Shown piece after piece: positions 55,552 to 63,490 of a stretch of DNA of 64,000 nucleotides. Every line of letters begins with the position of its first letter. Positions within the stretch are counted from its first letter, which is position 1. This stretch comes from Ferrovibrio terrae. GTDB lineage: Bacteria; Pseudomonadota; Alphaproteobacteria; Ferrovibrionales; Ferrovibrionaceae. The stretch is from assembly GCF_007197755.1 (NCBI RefSeq), contig NZ_CP041636.1:3136001-3200000 (forward strand). The letters run 5' to 3'. The notes under the pieces are model-generated. The model did no database searches and was not told the DNA's origin. It was given only the letters and a program-made list of their open reading frames with translations. A program made the position numbers and the translations under genes.

Positions 55552-56211
55552 ATGGGCGGGGATGTGGCGAGTGGGCCCGCAGCAGGTCAGGGGCAGGACC
55601 AGCTCGAGGCGACAGGGTGTATTTACGCGCTCATCGACCCGCGCGATCACTGCATTTTCTACGTCGGTCAGACCCGCGATCTGGATGCGCGCAAGCGCAC
55701 GCATTTCGCCGGCGGGCATTCGCTGTCGGGCGCGAAAATCAAGGTCCTGCGCAGTAACGGTCTTCTGCCGCTGGTCGTCGTGCTGCAGGCCGACCTGCCA
55801 TTGCGGCGGCTCGGCCTTGCCGAAGCTTTCTGGATTGATCTACTGCGCCAGCGCGGCGGTGAATTGCTGAACATGACGCGCAGGGCGGCCGACACCCGAC
55901 GGCAACGGGCGGAAAGCACCGGCGCCGCAGGCTTCGGCGCACCGCGTGTTGCGCCGCCTGGCTATGACGAGGGGCGGAACCAGCCGCTACAGCAGCTGCG
56001 TGAACTGCGCCGGCAGCAGCGCGTGCGCGAGCTGAACCTTCCGCTCAATGCCGGGAAACCCTGGACGTCAGGTGAGGATGCAGCGTTGCAGGCTTTGGTG
56101 CGTCACGGCCTGAGAGCCAGCGATATTGCCCGGCGCTTCGGGCGCTCACGGGATGCGGTGGCAGCCCGGCTGATCCGCCTGGGCCTGGTCGCGGATGAGC
56201 CCCGCGAGTAG
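55552..56211 (+). CDS. GIY-YIG nuclease-domain protein with C-terminal SANT/Myb-like helix-turn-helix
   Basis: A 219-residue protein. Residues ~20-107 form a GIY-YIG domain: CIY at 23-25, YVG at 37-39 (FYVGQTRD), R47 and H51 (DARKRTHF), a Glu at ~90 in LAEAFWIDLL and Asn at ~106 (ELLNMT). A charged linker follows, then at ~168-212 a helix-turn-helix starting GKPWTSGEDAALQALVRHG and ending RSRDAVAARLIRLGL, like SANT/Myb or GcrA-type domains. The expected activity is site-directed DNA nicking. It is unclear whether the ATG at 55552 is the true start, as no good ribosome site precedes it. Confidence 0.75.
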   Translation: MGGDVASGPAAGQGQDQLEATGCIYALIDPRDHCIFYVGQTRDLDARKRTHFAGGHSLSGAKIKVLRSNGLLPLVVVLQADLPLRRLGLAEAFWIDLLRQRGGELLNMTRRAADTRRQRAESTGAAGFGAPRVAPPGYDEGRNQPLQQLRELRRQQRVRELNLPLNAGKPWTSGEDAALQALVRHGLRASDIARRFGRSRDAVAARLIRLGLVADEPRE

Positions 56212-56222
56212 GGGCGCGAAAA

Positions 56223-56252
56223 TGAAAAGGCCAGTGGGTCACCCCACTGGCC
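56223..56252 (-). terminator. Intrinsic terminator for the 25-residue gene
   Basis: Read on the minus strand, GGCCAGTGGGG and CCCACTGGCC flank a 3-base loop and run into TTTTCATTTTC. The stem is 10 GC-rich pairs. There is no T-run on the plus strand, so it belongs to the small gene at 56272-56349 rather than the GIY-YIG gene. Confidence 0.85.
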
Positions 56253-56271
56253 GGGTCATCGGATGCGGCGT

Positions 56272-56349
56272 TCAGAGTACGCCAAAGATATAGAGAAGAA
56301 TCAGGATCGGAATCGGGATACCGAGTAGCCACAACAGAATGGCACGCAT
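56272..56349 (-). CDS. 25-residue hydrophobic membrane peptide
   Basis: The frame encodes 25 residues, almost all hydrophobic: MRAILLWLLGIPIPILILL then a short YIF tail. It is one membrane helix with a GIPIP kink. GGAG lies nine bases before the ATG, and a strong intrinsic terminator follows 20 bp after the stop, so this looks like a complete small transcription unit. Similar ~25-30-residue Ile/Leu peptides with a GIP(I/L)P core are familiar from Alphaproteobacteria as unannotated proteins. Function is unknown. Confidence 0.65.
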   Translation of the reverse strand: MRAILLWLLGIPIPILILLYIFGVL

Positions 56350-56470
56350 GAGGGCAGGCTCCGTTTTTGTTGTCGTAACTACTTCATAAACGGCTGATGC
56401 GGCATTTCGTTTCACCTGCATTCGCGGTCTAGGCAGCGGTCGCGCAAGCCTGTCAGATAGCGCTGGTATC

Positions 56471-56499
56471 TTGCCGAGTCTGGCGGTTTGTACTATAAT
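56471..56499 (+). promoter_or_regulatory. Strong sigma-70-type promoter for the uppP transcript
   Basis: TTGCCG, a 17-base spacer and a perfect TATAAT (56494-56499). Transcription would start near 56506, giving a ~230-nt leader before uppP. It is the best promoter match noticed in the window. Confidence 0.75.
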
Positions 56500-56567
56500 T
56501 GTTCTCTTTTGTCTGGTGTTTTACCGATCCGGGCGTGGAGGCATGGTCACAGGAGCGGGATGGGGCG

Positions 56568-56744
56568 ATGAAAGCGGATTTTTTGTTGATTTTCAGGTGT
56601 TTTTGCAATTCTGAGCTGGCTAAAACAGGACGAAACTGGCTCAAACAGGACGAAACTGGCTCAAACAGGACGAAACTGGCTCAAACAGGACGAAACTGGC
56701 TCGTAACTGGCCCGGTCTGGCCGCAAGCGGTCGTGTCATGCTGA
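56568..56744 (+). CDS. Possible 58-residue leader ORF overlapping uppP
   Basis: An ATG at 56568 opens 58 codons that pass through all four 20-bp repeats and stop with TGA at 56742-56744, overlapping the uppP start (ATGCTGA). The N-terminus is hydrophobic (MKADFLLIFRCFC) and the repeat part is polar. Because 20 is not a multiple of 3, the repeats are read in three frames without a stop. uppP itself lacks a clear ribosome site, so coupling is plausible. It could equally be chance; there is no homology. Confidence 0.3.
   Translation: MKADFLLIFRCFCNSELAKTGRNWLKQDETGSNRTKLAQTGRNWLVTGPVWPQAVVSC
56621..56700 (+). repeat. Four tandem copies of a 20-bp unit in the uppP leader
   Basis: The unit TCAAACAGGACGAAACTGGC occurs at 56641, 56661 and 56681 exactly, and at 56621 with one change (TAAAACAGG...). 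Partial units flank the array (AGCTGGC before, TCGTAACTGGC after). Each unit contains AGGA and a weak CAG/CTG stem. The array lies between the promoter at 56471 and uppP. Confidence 0.97.
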
Positions 56745-57538
56745 TCGATTATTTGCAGGCCGCGTTTCTCGGTGTCGTCGAGGGGTTGACCGAATTCATT
56801 CCGGTCTCCTCGACCGGCCACCTGATCCTGCTGGTCGACCTGCTGGGCTTTGAGGGCCCGCCCGGCAAGGTCTTCGAGATCGCTATCCAGCTAGGCGCCA
56901 TCCTGGCCATCTGCATCGTCTACTGGTCGCGGCTGTGGAGCACGCTGTCCGGACTGGGCCGTGACGATCGCGCCAACCGCTTCACCGTTAATGTCCTGCT
57001 CGGCTTCCTGCCAGCGCTGGTGATCGGCTTCTTCGCGCATGGCTTCATCAAGGGCGTGCTGTTCAATCCCTGGGTCGTGTCGATCGCGCTGATCGTCGGA
57101 GGCATCGTTATCCTCGCCATCGAGCGGTTCGTGGGCGAGGGCGAGGTCGAGAGCGTCGATGATTTCAAATTACGCCTCAGCCTGAAAATCGGCCTGCTGC
57201 AATGCCTCGCCATGATCCCGGGCGTATCGCGGTCCGGCGCCACGATCATGGGCGCTCGCCTGCTGGGTGTGCGGCCAGCCGCTGCGGCCGAATTCTCGTT
57301 CTTCCTCGCGGTTCCGACCATGGCGGCGGCGACGGCCTATGACCTGTTCAAGAATCGCGACACCCTTACGCTCGACGGCGCCGGGCTGATCCTGACCGGA
57401 TTCATCGTGGCTTTCCTCTGCGCCCTGCTGGTGGTGCGTTCCGTCATTGCCTTCATCAACCGCTACGGCTTTGTACCCTTTGCCTGGTACCGCATCGTCA
57501 TCGGCACCGTGATGCTTGCGGTTCTGACACTGCGTTGA
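56738..57538 (+). CDS. uppP: Undecaprenyl-diphosphatase
   Basis: A 266-residue membrane enzyme (BacA family) that recycles the lipid carrier for peptidoglycan synthesis and gives bacitracin tolerance. The two catalytic motifs are present: GLTEFIPVSSTGHLIL (~17-32) and PGVSRSGATIMGARLLG, with about eight membrane segments. Length is standard. The ATG at 56738 gives the normal MLIDYLQAAFLGVVEG start but lacks a good Shine-Dalgarno sequence; an upstream ORF overlaps it. Confidence 0.95.
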   Translation: MLIDYLQAAFLGVVEGLTEFIPVSSTGHLILLVDLLGFEGPPGKVFEIAIQLGAILAICIVYWSRLWSTLSGLGRDDRANRFTVNVLLGFLPALVIGFFAHGFIKGVLFNPWVVSIALIVGGIVILAIERFVGEGEVESVDDFKLRLSLKIGLLQCLAMIPGVSRSGATIMGARLLGVRPAAAAEFSFFLAVPTMAAATAYDLFKNRDTLTLDGAGLILTGFIVAFLCALLVVRSVIAFINRYGFVPFAWYRIVIGTVMLAVLTLR

Positions 57539-57580
57539 GCAGAATGGCGGCAACGAAAAAACGACCGGAGGAAACCCCGC

Positions 57581-59203
57581 ATGGGAGAAGGGCTGCCGCC
57601 ATCCGTCTACGCGGCCTTTAAACGGACCGCCGAGGCGCATCCGCAGAACAGTTTTCTCTGCGTGCCGTCCAGACCCGACCGTGCCTATGCGCCCGACGGG
57701 CTGGAACTGAGCTACGGCGCCGTTGCACTGATCGTCGACGATCTGGTGACGCGCTATCGTTCCGCCGGCTATGGCCTTGGGCATCGGGTTGGCCTGCTGC
57801 TGGAAATGCGGCCGGAATTCCTCTTTCACTATCTGGCGCTGAACGCCCTGGGTTGCGGCATCGTGCCGATCAATCCCGATTACCGGCATGATGAGATGCT
57901 GTATCAGATGCAGCATTCCGAGGCCGACCTGGTGGTCGGCGTGCCGCATCGCGTCGATGACCTGAACGCCATGGCGCGCGATCGCAGCGAAAAACCGCTG
58001 CCGGTTTTCGATTGCACGGCCTTGCCTGAGGTTTTCCCGGCCCCGCAGATCAGGGCCGCGAGCGGCAGTATTGGCCACGATACGGAATGCACGCTGCTTT
58101 ATACGTCGGGTACGACCGGCCGTCCCAAGGGGTGCATTCTCACTAACTTCTATGCACTTACCGCCGGGGCCTGTTATCGCGATCTCGGCGGACTGCTGAC
58201 GGTGAGACCGGGCGAGGACCGCTTCTACAATCCGTTGCCGCTGTTCCATATGAACCATGCAATGGTGACTGCCAGCTGCGCCATGCTGACGGCGAACTGC
58301 CTGATCCTGACCGAGCGCTTCAGTCCGACGCGCTGGTGGCAGGAAGTGGCGCAGACCCGGGCCACCATTATCCACTATCTGGGTATCGTGCCGCCGCTGC
58401 TGCTCAACCAGCCGGTCACCACGGACGAGAAGCAGCATCGCGTGCGCTTCGGTCTTGGCGCCGGCGTCGAGCCGCAGCTGCACAAGACTTTCGAAGACCG
58501 TTTCGGTTTCCCGCTGGTCGAGGTCTGGGGCATGACCGAAACCGGTCGCATCTTTTCTGATTGCCACGAACCGCGTGAGATCGACACGCGCGCCTTTGGT
58601 CGGCCGCAGCCTGGTTTCGAGGCGATGGTGGCGGGCGCTGATGGAAAGGAACTGCCGCGCGGTCAGGAGGGCGAACTGCTGGTGCGCCATTCGGCCGCCG
58701 ACCCACGTCGCGGTTTCTTCTCCGGCTATCTGAAGAATGACAAGGCGACGGCCGAGGCCTGGGCCGGCGGCTGGTTCCATACCGGTGACGTGGTGCGGCA
58801 GTCCGACAGCGGCATGCTGTATTTCGTCGATCGCATGAAAAACATCATCCGCCGCTCGGGCGAGAATATCGCGGCGGCCGAGATCGAGGCCTGCCTGCAG
58901 GCGCATGACGCCGTGGCGCAGGTGGCTGTTCTGGCCGCGCCCGACGAACTGCGCGAGGAAGAGGTGATGGCCTGCATCGTGCTGATGGATGGCCATGCCG
59001 CCACAGCGGATCTTGCCGATCAGCTGTTCGCCTGGTGCTTCGACCGCCTTGCCTATTTCAAGGCGCCCGGCTGGCTGCTGTTTGTCGACAGCCTGCCCAC
59101 CACTGGCACCCAGAAGGTGCAGAAGACACAGATTTTCAAAGCCGGTGAGGATCCCCGGCAGCGCCCCGGGATTTATGACTTCCGGGCCCGCAAGAAACGG
59201 TAA
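57581..59203 (+). CDS. Acyl-CoA synthetase / AMP-dependent ligase
   Basis: A 540-residue ANL-superfamily enzyme. Core motifs are A3 LLYTSGTTGRPKGCILTN, A5 VEVWGMTETGRI, A7-A8 GWFHTGDVVRQ and MKNIIRRSGENIAAAEIE, and the C-terminal Lys in TGTQKVQKTQIF. It activates a carboxylic acid to its CoA thioester through an acyl-AMP. Crotonobetaine/carnitine-CoA ligase-like proteins are close in pattern, but the substrate is not assignable. GGAGG lies ~8 bases before the ATG. It is 42 bp after uppP. Confidence 0.9.
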   Translation: MGEGLPPSVYAAFKRTAEAHPQNSFLCVPSRPDRAYAPDGLELSYGAVALIVDDLVTRYRSAGYGLGHRVGLLLEMRPEFLFHYLALNALGCGIVPINPDYRHDEMLYQMQHSEADLVVGVPHRVDDLNAMARDRSEKPLPVFDCTALPEVFPAPQIRAASGSIGHDTECTLLYTSGTTGRPKGCILTNFYALTAGACYRDLGGLLTVRPGEDRFYNPLPLFHMNHAMVTASCAMLTANCLILTERFSPTRWWQEVAQTRATIIHYLGIVPPLLLNQPVTTDEKQHRVRFGLGAGVEPQLHKTFEDRFGFPLVEVWGMTETGRIFSDCHEPREIDTRAFGRPQPGFEAMVAGADGKELPRGQEGELLVRHSAADPRRGFFSGYLKNDKATAEAWAGGWFHTGDVVRQSDSGMLYFVDRMKNIIRRSGENIAAAEIEACLQAHDAVAQVAVLAAPDELREEEVMACIVLMDGHAATADLADQLFAWCFDRLAYFKAPGWLLFVDSLPTTGTQKVQKTQIFKAGEDPRQRPGIYDFRARKKR

Positions 59204-59289
59204 AATGTCGCAGCCGGCCGGGCTTGACCGGGCCGGTGCTGCGGTCTTTCTTGCGCTCGACTAATAGCGTGACGACAGGATTTGAGGGC

Positions 59290-60336
59290 ATGGAGACGAT
59301 GACGGTTCTGAAGGCGATGAGCGAACGACGCGACGGCGATGCCCGCGCTGTGGCGCTGTGGCTGTTCGCTGTCGCCGGCCTGGTGGCGCTGATGGTGGTG
59401 ATCGGCGGCTTGACCCGCCTGACCGAGTCCGGTCTTTCGATGGTGGAATGGAAGCCGATCACCGGCTGGCTGCCGCCGCTGTCGGAAGCGGCCTGGATTG
59501 CCGAGTTCGAGAAATACAAGCAGTTCCCTGAATACCAGAAGATCAACATCGGCATGACGCTGGAGGGGTTCCAGAACATCTACTGGCTGGAATACATCCA
59601 TCGCGTGCTCGGTCGCCTGATCGGTCTCGCCTTCGCGGTTCCGATGCTGCTGTTCTGGATTTCCGGCCGCATTCCCGCCGGTATGAAGCCGCATCTGGTG
59701 GCGATGTTCCTGCTCGGCGGCAGCCAGGGCGCGCTCGGCTGGTTCATGGTGGCGAGCGGCCTGGTCGATCATCCCGATGTCAGTCACTATCGTCTGACCG
59801 CGCATCTCGGGCTGGCCTTTTTCATCTTCGCTTATCTGCTCTGGGGCGGTCTTTCGCTGCTGCGCTATGGCCGCATGGTCTCCGGTCGCGGCGGCGGCCT
59901 CGCGGCGGCGCTGACGGTGCTGGTGTTCGTCCAGGTACTGTCAGGCGGCTTAGTGGCCGGCATGAATGCCGGTCTGGCGCACAACACCTGGCCGCTGATG
60001 GATGGCGCTTTCATCCCTGACGGCCTGCTGATCGCCAAGCCCTGGTGGACCAACTTCTTCGAGAATGCCATGACCGTGCAGTTCCAGCATCGCATGCTGG
60101 CTTACTGCGTGTTCGTTCTGGCCGTCGTCACGGCCCTATCGCTGAAGGGCAAAGCGGCGACCGGGCTGCGCCATGGGCTGCTGACGGCGGTGCTGGTACA
60201 ACTCGGTCTTGGCATCGCCACGTTGCTGGCGCATGTGCCGGTGTCACTCGGCACGCTGCATCAGGCCGGCGCGGTGGTGGTGCTGGGCATGTCTGTCGCG
60301 CTTTGGCATGACCGGTCTTTGAGCCGCGATGACTGA
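59290..60336 (+). CDS. ctaA: Heme A synthase, CtaA/COX15
   Basis: A ~348-residue membrane enzyme that oxidises the C8 methyl of heme O to make heme A for cytochrome oxidase. Eight segments are predicted. The four conserved heme-related His are in YIHRVLGRLIG, LTAHLGLAFF, FQHRMLAYCV and LHQAGAVVVLG; GGLTRLTESGLSMVEWKP is the family N-terminal signature. The start is uncertain: ATG at 59290 is used; an upstream ATG (59224) adds 22 residues without homology and one at 59299 is also possible. It overlaps cutA by 8 bp. Confidence 0.93.
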   Translation: METMTVLKAMSERRDGDARAVALWLFAVAGLVALMVVIGGLTRLTESGLSMVEWKPITGWLPPLSEAAWIAEFEKYKQFPEYQKINIGMTLEGFQNIYWLEYIHRVLGRLIGLAFAVPMLLFWISGRIPAGMKPHLVAMFLLGGSQGALGWFMVASGLVDHPDVSHYRLTAHLGLAFFIFAYLLWGGLSLLRYGRMVSGRGGGLAAALTVLVFVQVLSGGLVAGMNAGLAHNTWPLMDGAFIPDGLLIAKPWWTNFFENAMTVQFQHRMLAYCVFVLAVVTALSLKGKAATGLRHGLLTAVLVQLGLGIATLLAHVPVSLGTLHQAGAVVVLGMSVALWHDRSLSRDD

Positions 60337-60652
60337 CATCGTCCTGCTCTACTGCACGACATCGACTGTCGCCGAAGCCGAGGCGATCGCGCGGAAGGTG
60401 GTGGGCGAGCGGCTGGCCGCCTGCGCCAACATCATCCCCGGCATGCGCTCGGTTTATTGGTGGCAGGGCAAGCTGGAGCAGGGCGAGGAAGCCGTGCTGA
60501 TTCTCAAGACCGGTCCCGATCTGGTCGACGCCGCCACGGCCGCCGTGAAGGCCGCCCATAGTTACAGCGTGCCCTGCGTGCTGTCGTTGCCGGTAGGGCA
60601 GGGCGGCAATGCCGAGTACATCGCATGGCTGCTGGCTGAAACAAAACGCTAG
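60329..60652 (+). CDS. cutA: Divalent-cation tolerance protein CutA
   Basis: A 107-residue trimeric PII-like protein. Hallmarks are LLYCTTSTVAEAEAIARKVV, ERLAACANIIPGMRSVYWWQ and EEAVLILKTGPDLVD. The ATG overlaps the ctaA stop. CutA was linked to copper tolerance in E. coli, but its general role is unclear. The overlap with ctaA suggests co-expression. Confidence 0.93.
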   Translation: MTDIVLLYCTTSTVAEAEAIARKVVGERLAACANIIPGMRSVYWWQGKLEQGEEAVLILKTGPDLVDAATAAVKAAHSYSVPCVLSLPVGQGGNAEYIAWLLAETKR

Positions 60653-60729
60653 GTCTTCGAACGGTCACAGGCCCCAGCGCACCTCTGCCGGTATTGTCCC
60701 GGCCAGTCGGTTTTGCTGGAGCCACATCG

Positions 60730-61791
60730 ATGGACCGCGTTCTTGCGCCATTGCTGACCGGTCGGTCATTTCTGGTGTTGATGGCCCTGGCGACCATCGG
60801 CCCGGTCCTGCTGGCCGCGCTGCATCTGGGCATGCCCGGCAGCGTCGGCCTTGCCGGCAGCAACGCCTTGCGCGTACTGGAACTGCTGGCCGCACCGCAT
60901 GTCTTCACCACGCTCTACCTGCTGGTCGATGCGCGTGAGCTGGTCGGCGTGCCGCGTCCGCTGCTGACTCTGCTTGCCATTCCTCTCCTGCTGATGGCTG
61001 CGACCACGGCGGTGCTGGTGTCATCCCCACTGTGGATGGTGACGGCCTTCATGCTGTTCTACACCTTCTTCGGCATGTGGCATTTCGGCCGGCAGAATTT
61101 CGGCGTCGTCGCCTTCGCCACCCGCATCTCGTATCGCAGGCCGATGGGCCGCTTCGAACGCCACGCGCTCAACGCCGGCAATGTCGCCGGGCTGCTGGCG
61201 GGCTATCACATCTTCGCACCGGTGATGTTCACGCTGAACCCGCAGACCTGGCCGCTCGACCTCAGTCGCGTCGATCCGGTCTTCTCACTGTTCCGCTATG
61301 GCGGGCTGGCGATCTATGCCGTGCTGATTCCCTGCATGCTGTATTACCTGGTGGCGAACTGGCGCCGGCATGAGCCATTCGCTCTGGTAATCTTCCTCGG
61401 TTGTGTCTTCTTCTTCCTGCCGACCTACCTTTCGACCGATCCGCTGCTGGTGCTGGTGGCCTGGGCGGTGGCGCATGGCCTGCAGTATGTGCTGATCCTT
61501 GGCCTGCATGCCGCCGGGCGGGCCACTGGAAAACCCGAGCGGTTTTTAATCTGGCCGCTGGTTCTGTTTGCGGCCGTAGTATTGGGCGGCGTGGTGCTCT
61601 GGCGCGTCAGCGGCCGGATGCAGCTTGATGGCGGTGACACCGAAATTCGGCTGGCGGTATCGTTCGTCGTCGCCATCACGCTCGTGCATTACTGGGTCGA
61701 ACGGTATCTGTGGAGGTTCAGCAGCCCGGCGCGGCGCGCCTGGCTGGAGCAGAGCTTCCGTTTCCTGTCTCCGCCGAAGACGACCGGCTAG
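60730..61791 (+). CDS. Multi-pass membrane protein of unknown function with conserved-looking His residues
   Basis: A 353-residue protein with 8-9 hydrophobic segments. His residues sit inside or at the edge of segments: LAAPHVFTTLYLL, FFGMWHFGRQNFG, AVAHGLQYVLILGLHAAG and ITLVHYWVERYLWRF. The pattern recalls membrane oxygenases or desaturases (for example the Brp/Blh carotene-dioxygenase type), but I could not assign a family. The ATG at 60730 is preferred over one 36 bp upstream since it opens directly into the first segment. It follows cutA by 77 bp. Confidence 0.75.
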   Translation: MDRVLAPLLTGRSFLVLMALATIGPVLLAALHLGMPGSVGLAGSNALRVLELLAAPHVFTTLYLLVDARELVGVPRPLLTLLAIPLLLMAATTAVLVSSPLWMVTAFMLFYTFFGMWHFGRQNFGVVAFATRISYRRPMGRFERHALNAGNVAGLLAGYHIFAPVMFTLNPQTWPLDLSRVDPVFSLFRYGGLAIYAVLIPCMLYYLVANWRRHEPFALVIFLGCVFFFLPTYLSTDPLLVLVAWAVAHGLQYVLILGLHAAGRATGKPERFLIWPLVLFAAVVLGGVVLWRVSGRMQLDGGDTEIRLAVSFVVAITLVHYWVERYLWRFSSPARRAWLEQSFRFLSPPKTTG

Positions 61792-61800
61792 GCTGACACC

Positions 61801-62187
61801 ATGGACCGTTTATGGATCGCCTTTGCTGCCTTGGCCGGCGCCGTCGGTGCGCTTGGCGATGCCGTTGTCCGGCATATCGTCACCAACCCGGAACAGATCG
61901 AATTCGGTGTCACGGCGGCGCGCTACGGGCTGATCCATGCCGTGGCGCTGCTGGGGGTGGCGCTGCTGTGGAACCGCGATGACTATTACGCGCCGGGTTT
62001 CTGGCTGCCGGCTGCCGGCTGGTGCTTCGTCGCCGGACAGCTGCTGTTCACCGGCTCGCTCTATGCCTTTGCCTTCGGCATTGCCCCGGGCTGGCTGGGG
62101 CTGCTGACCAAGCCCGGCCTGGCCGTGCTGGTACTGGGCTGGCTGGCGCTGTTCCTGCACGCCCTGTTTGCCCGCCGACAACAATGA
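61801..62187 (+). CDS. DUF423 family membrane protein
   Basis: A 128-residue protein with four membrane segments. It matches the DUF423 pattern (LWIAFAALAGAVGALGDAVV; TAARYGLIHAVALLGVALL; AGWCFVAGQLLFTGSLYAF; LLTKPGLAVLVLGWLALFL). The family is widespread in proteobacteria and Bacillus (YwdK/YgdD) with no known function. It lies 9 bp after the membrane protein above, so they are probably co-transcribed. Confidence 0.82.
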   Translation: MDRLWIAFAALAGAVGALGDAVVRHIVTNPEQIEFGVTAARYGLIHAVALLGVALLWNRDDYYAPGFWLPAAGWCFVAGQLLFTGSLYAFAFGIAPGWLGLLTKPGLAVLVLGWLALFLHALFARRQQ

Positions 62188-62278
62188 ACCGGCAATAATG
62201 TATGGAGGCATTTTAGGGGCTTGCTCCGTGGCCGGACGGGCGTAGGCTGGCGGCAACTCCAGTTACCCGAGTCCGCAG

Positions 62279-63490
62279 ATGTCCCGCTCTTCCGGTTTCC
62301 TGACGCTGGTTTTCTCCAGTCTGGCCCATACCTATTCGCATCTCTTCACGCTGCTCTACGCCACCATCGTGCTGGTGCTCGAGCGCGAATGGGGTATGGG
62401 CTACGACACGCTGTTCGCACTGTCGATCCCGATGAGCGTGCTGTTCGGTGCCGCAGCACTTCCCGCCGGCTGGATGGGCGACAAGTGGAGCGCGTCCGGC
62501 ATGATGGCGCTGTTCTTCCTCGGTGTCGGCCTGTGCTCGATTGCAACCGGCATGGCCGATACGCCGCTCACCATCTGCCTCGGCCTGGCCGGTATCGGAC
62601 TCTTCGCGGCGATTTATCATCCGGTCGGCATTCCCTGGCTGGTGCGCAATGCCGTCAACCGCGGCCGCGCACTCGGCATCAATGGTGTGTTCGGATCGGT
62701 CGGCACCGCGGCTGCTGCGCTCGTGGCCGGTTTCCTGGCCCAGCTTTACGGCTGGCGCGCGGCCTTCATCCTGCCGGGCGCAGTCTGCCTGATCACCGGC
62801 GTCGCTTTCCTCTGGGCACGACAGACCGACCGGCTGCTCGATCGTGGCGAAGATGCCGTGCCGACGCCGCCACCCGGCAAGAGCGATATCTGGCGCGTCT
62901 TCTGGGTGATGTCGGCCACCATGCTCTGCACGGGCCTCATCTTCCAGGCGACGGCTTTCGCGTTGCCCAAGATCTTCGACACGCGCCTGTCGGACTGGTT
63001 GAACGACAGCATGCTCGGCATCGGCGGCATGGTCACCATCGTCTATACCGCCTCGGCATTGTCGCAGATCGTTGGCGGAGAACTGGCCGACCGTTATGCT
63101 TTGCGCAGCGTTTATGCCGCTGTGCAGTGGTTGCAGATTCCGGTCATCATCATCGCCATGATGCTGATCCATCCAGCACTGGTGCCGGTGGCGGCGCTGA
63201 TGGTCAGCCTCAATGTGGCGGGGCAGGCGGCGGAGAATTCACTGCTGGCGAAATACACGCCGCCGCAATGGCGAGGCAGGGCCTTTGGCGCGAAATTCGT
63301 GCTGACGCTCGGCGTGTCATCGCTCGGCGTGGCCGTGATCCCGGTGATCTACCGCATGACCGGCACGCTGGACGTGCTGTTCATCCTGCTGGCGGTGGCT
63401 GCGGCTGGAGCGGGGGTGTTTGCGCTGTTATTGCCACGCGACAAGGCTGCCGCTGCACAGCAGACAATCGTGCCGGTAGCGGCCGAGTAA
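62279..63490 (+). CDS. MFS transporter
   Basis: A 403-residue permease with 12 segments. The loop after segment 2 is AAALPAGWMGDKWSASGMMA, a form of the MFS A motif (GxxxDrxgrr), and FAAIYHPVGIPWLVRNAVNRGRA resembles nitrate/oxalate or FSR-like carriers. The second half starts near DIWRVFWVMSATMLCTG. The substrate is unknown. Its stop directly abuts the stop of the convergent sulfhydrylase gene. Confidence 0.87.
   Translation: MSRSSGFLTLVFSSLAHTYSHLFTLLYATIVLVLEREWGMGYDTLFALSIPMSVLFGAAALPAGWMGDKWSASGMMALFFLGVGLCSIATGMADTPLTICLGLAGIGLFAAIYHPVGIPWLVRNAVNRGRALGINGVFGSVGTAAAALVAGFLAQLYGWRAAFILPGAVCLITGVAFLWARQTDRLLDRGEDAVPTPPPGKSDIWRVFWVMSATMLCTGLIFQATAFALPKIFDTRLSDWLNDSMLGIGGMVTIVYTASALSQIVGGELADRYALRSVYAAVQWLQIPVIIIAMMLIHPALVPVAALMVSLNVAGQAAENSLLAKYTPPQWRGRAFGAKFVLTLGVSSLGVAVIPVIYRMTGTLDVLFILLAVAAAGAGVFALLLPRDKAAAAQQTIVPVAAE

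Noticed and set aside
56621..56700. Tandem 20-bp units read as a CRISPR array
   Set aside because: The units are directly adjacent with no spacers and no cas genes are present, so this is a simple tandem repeat.
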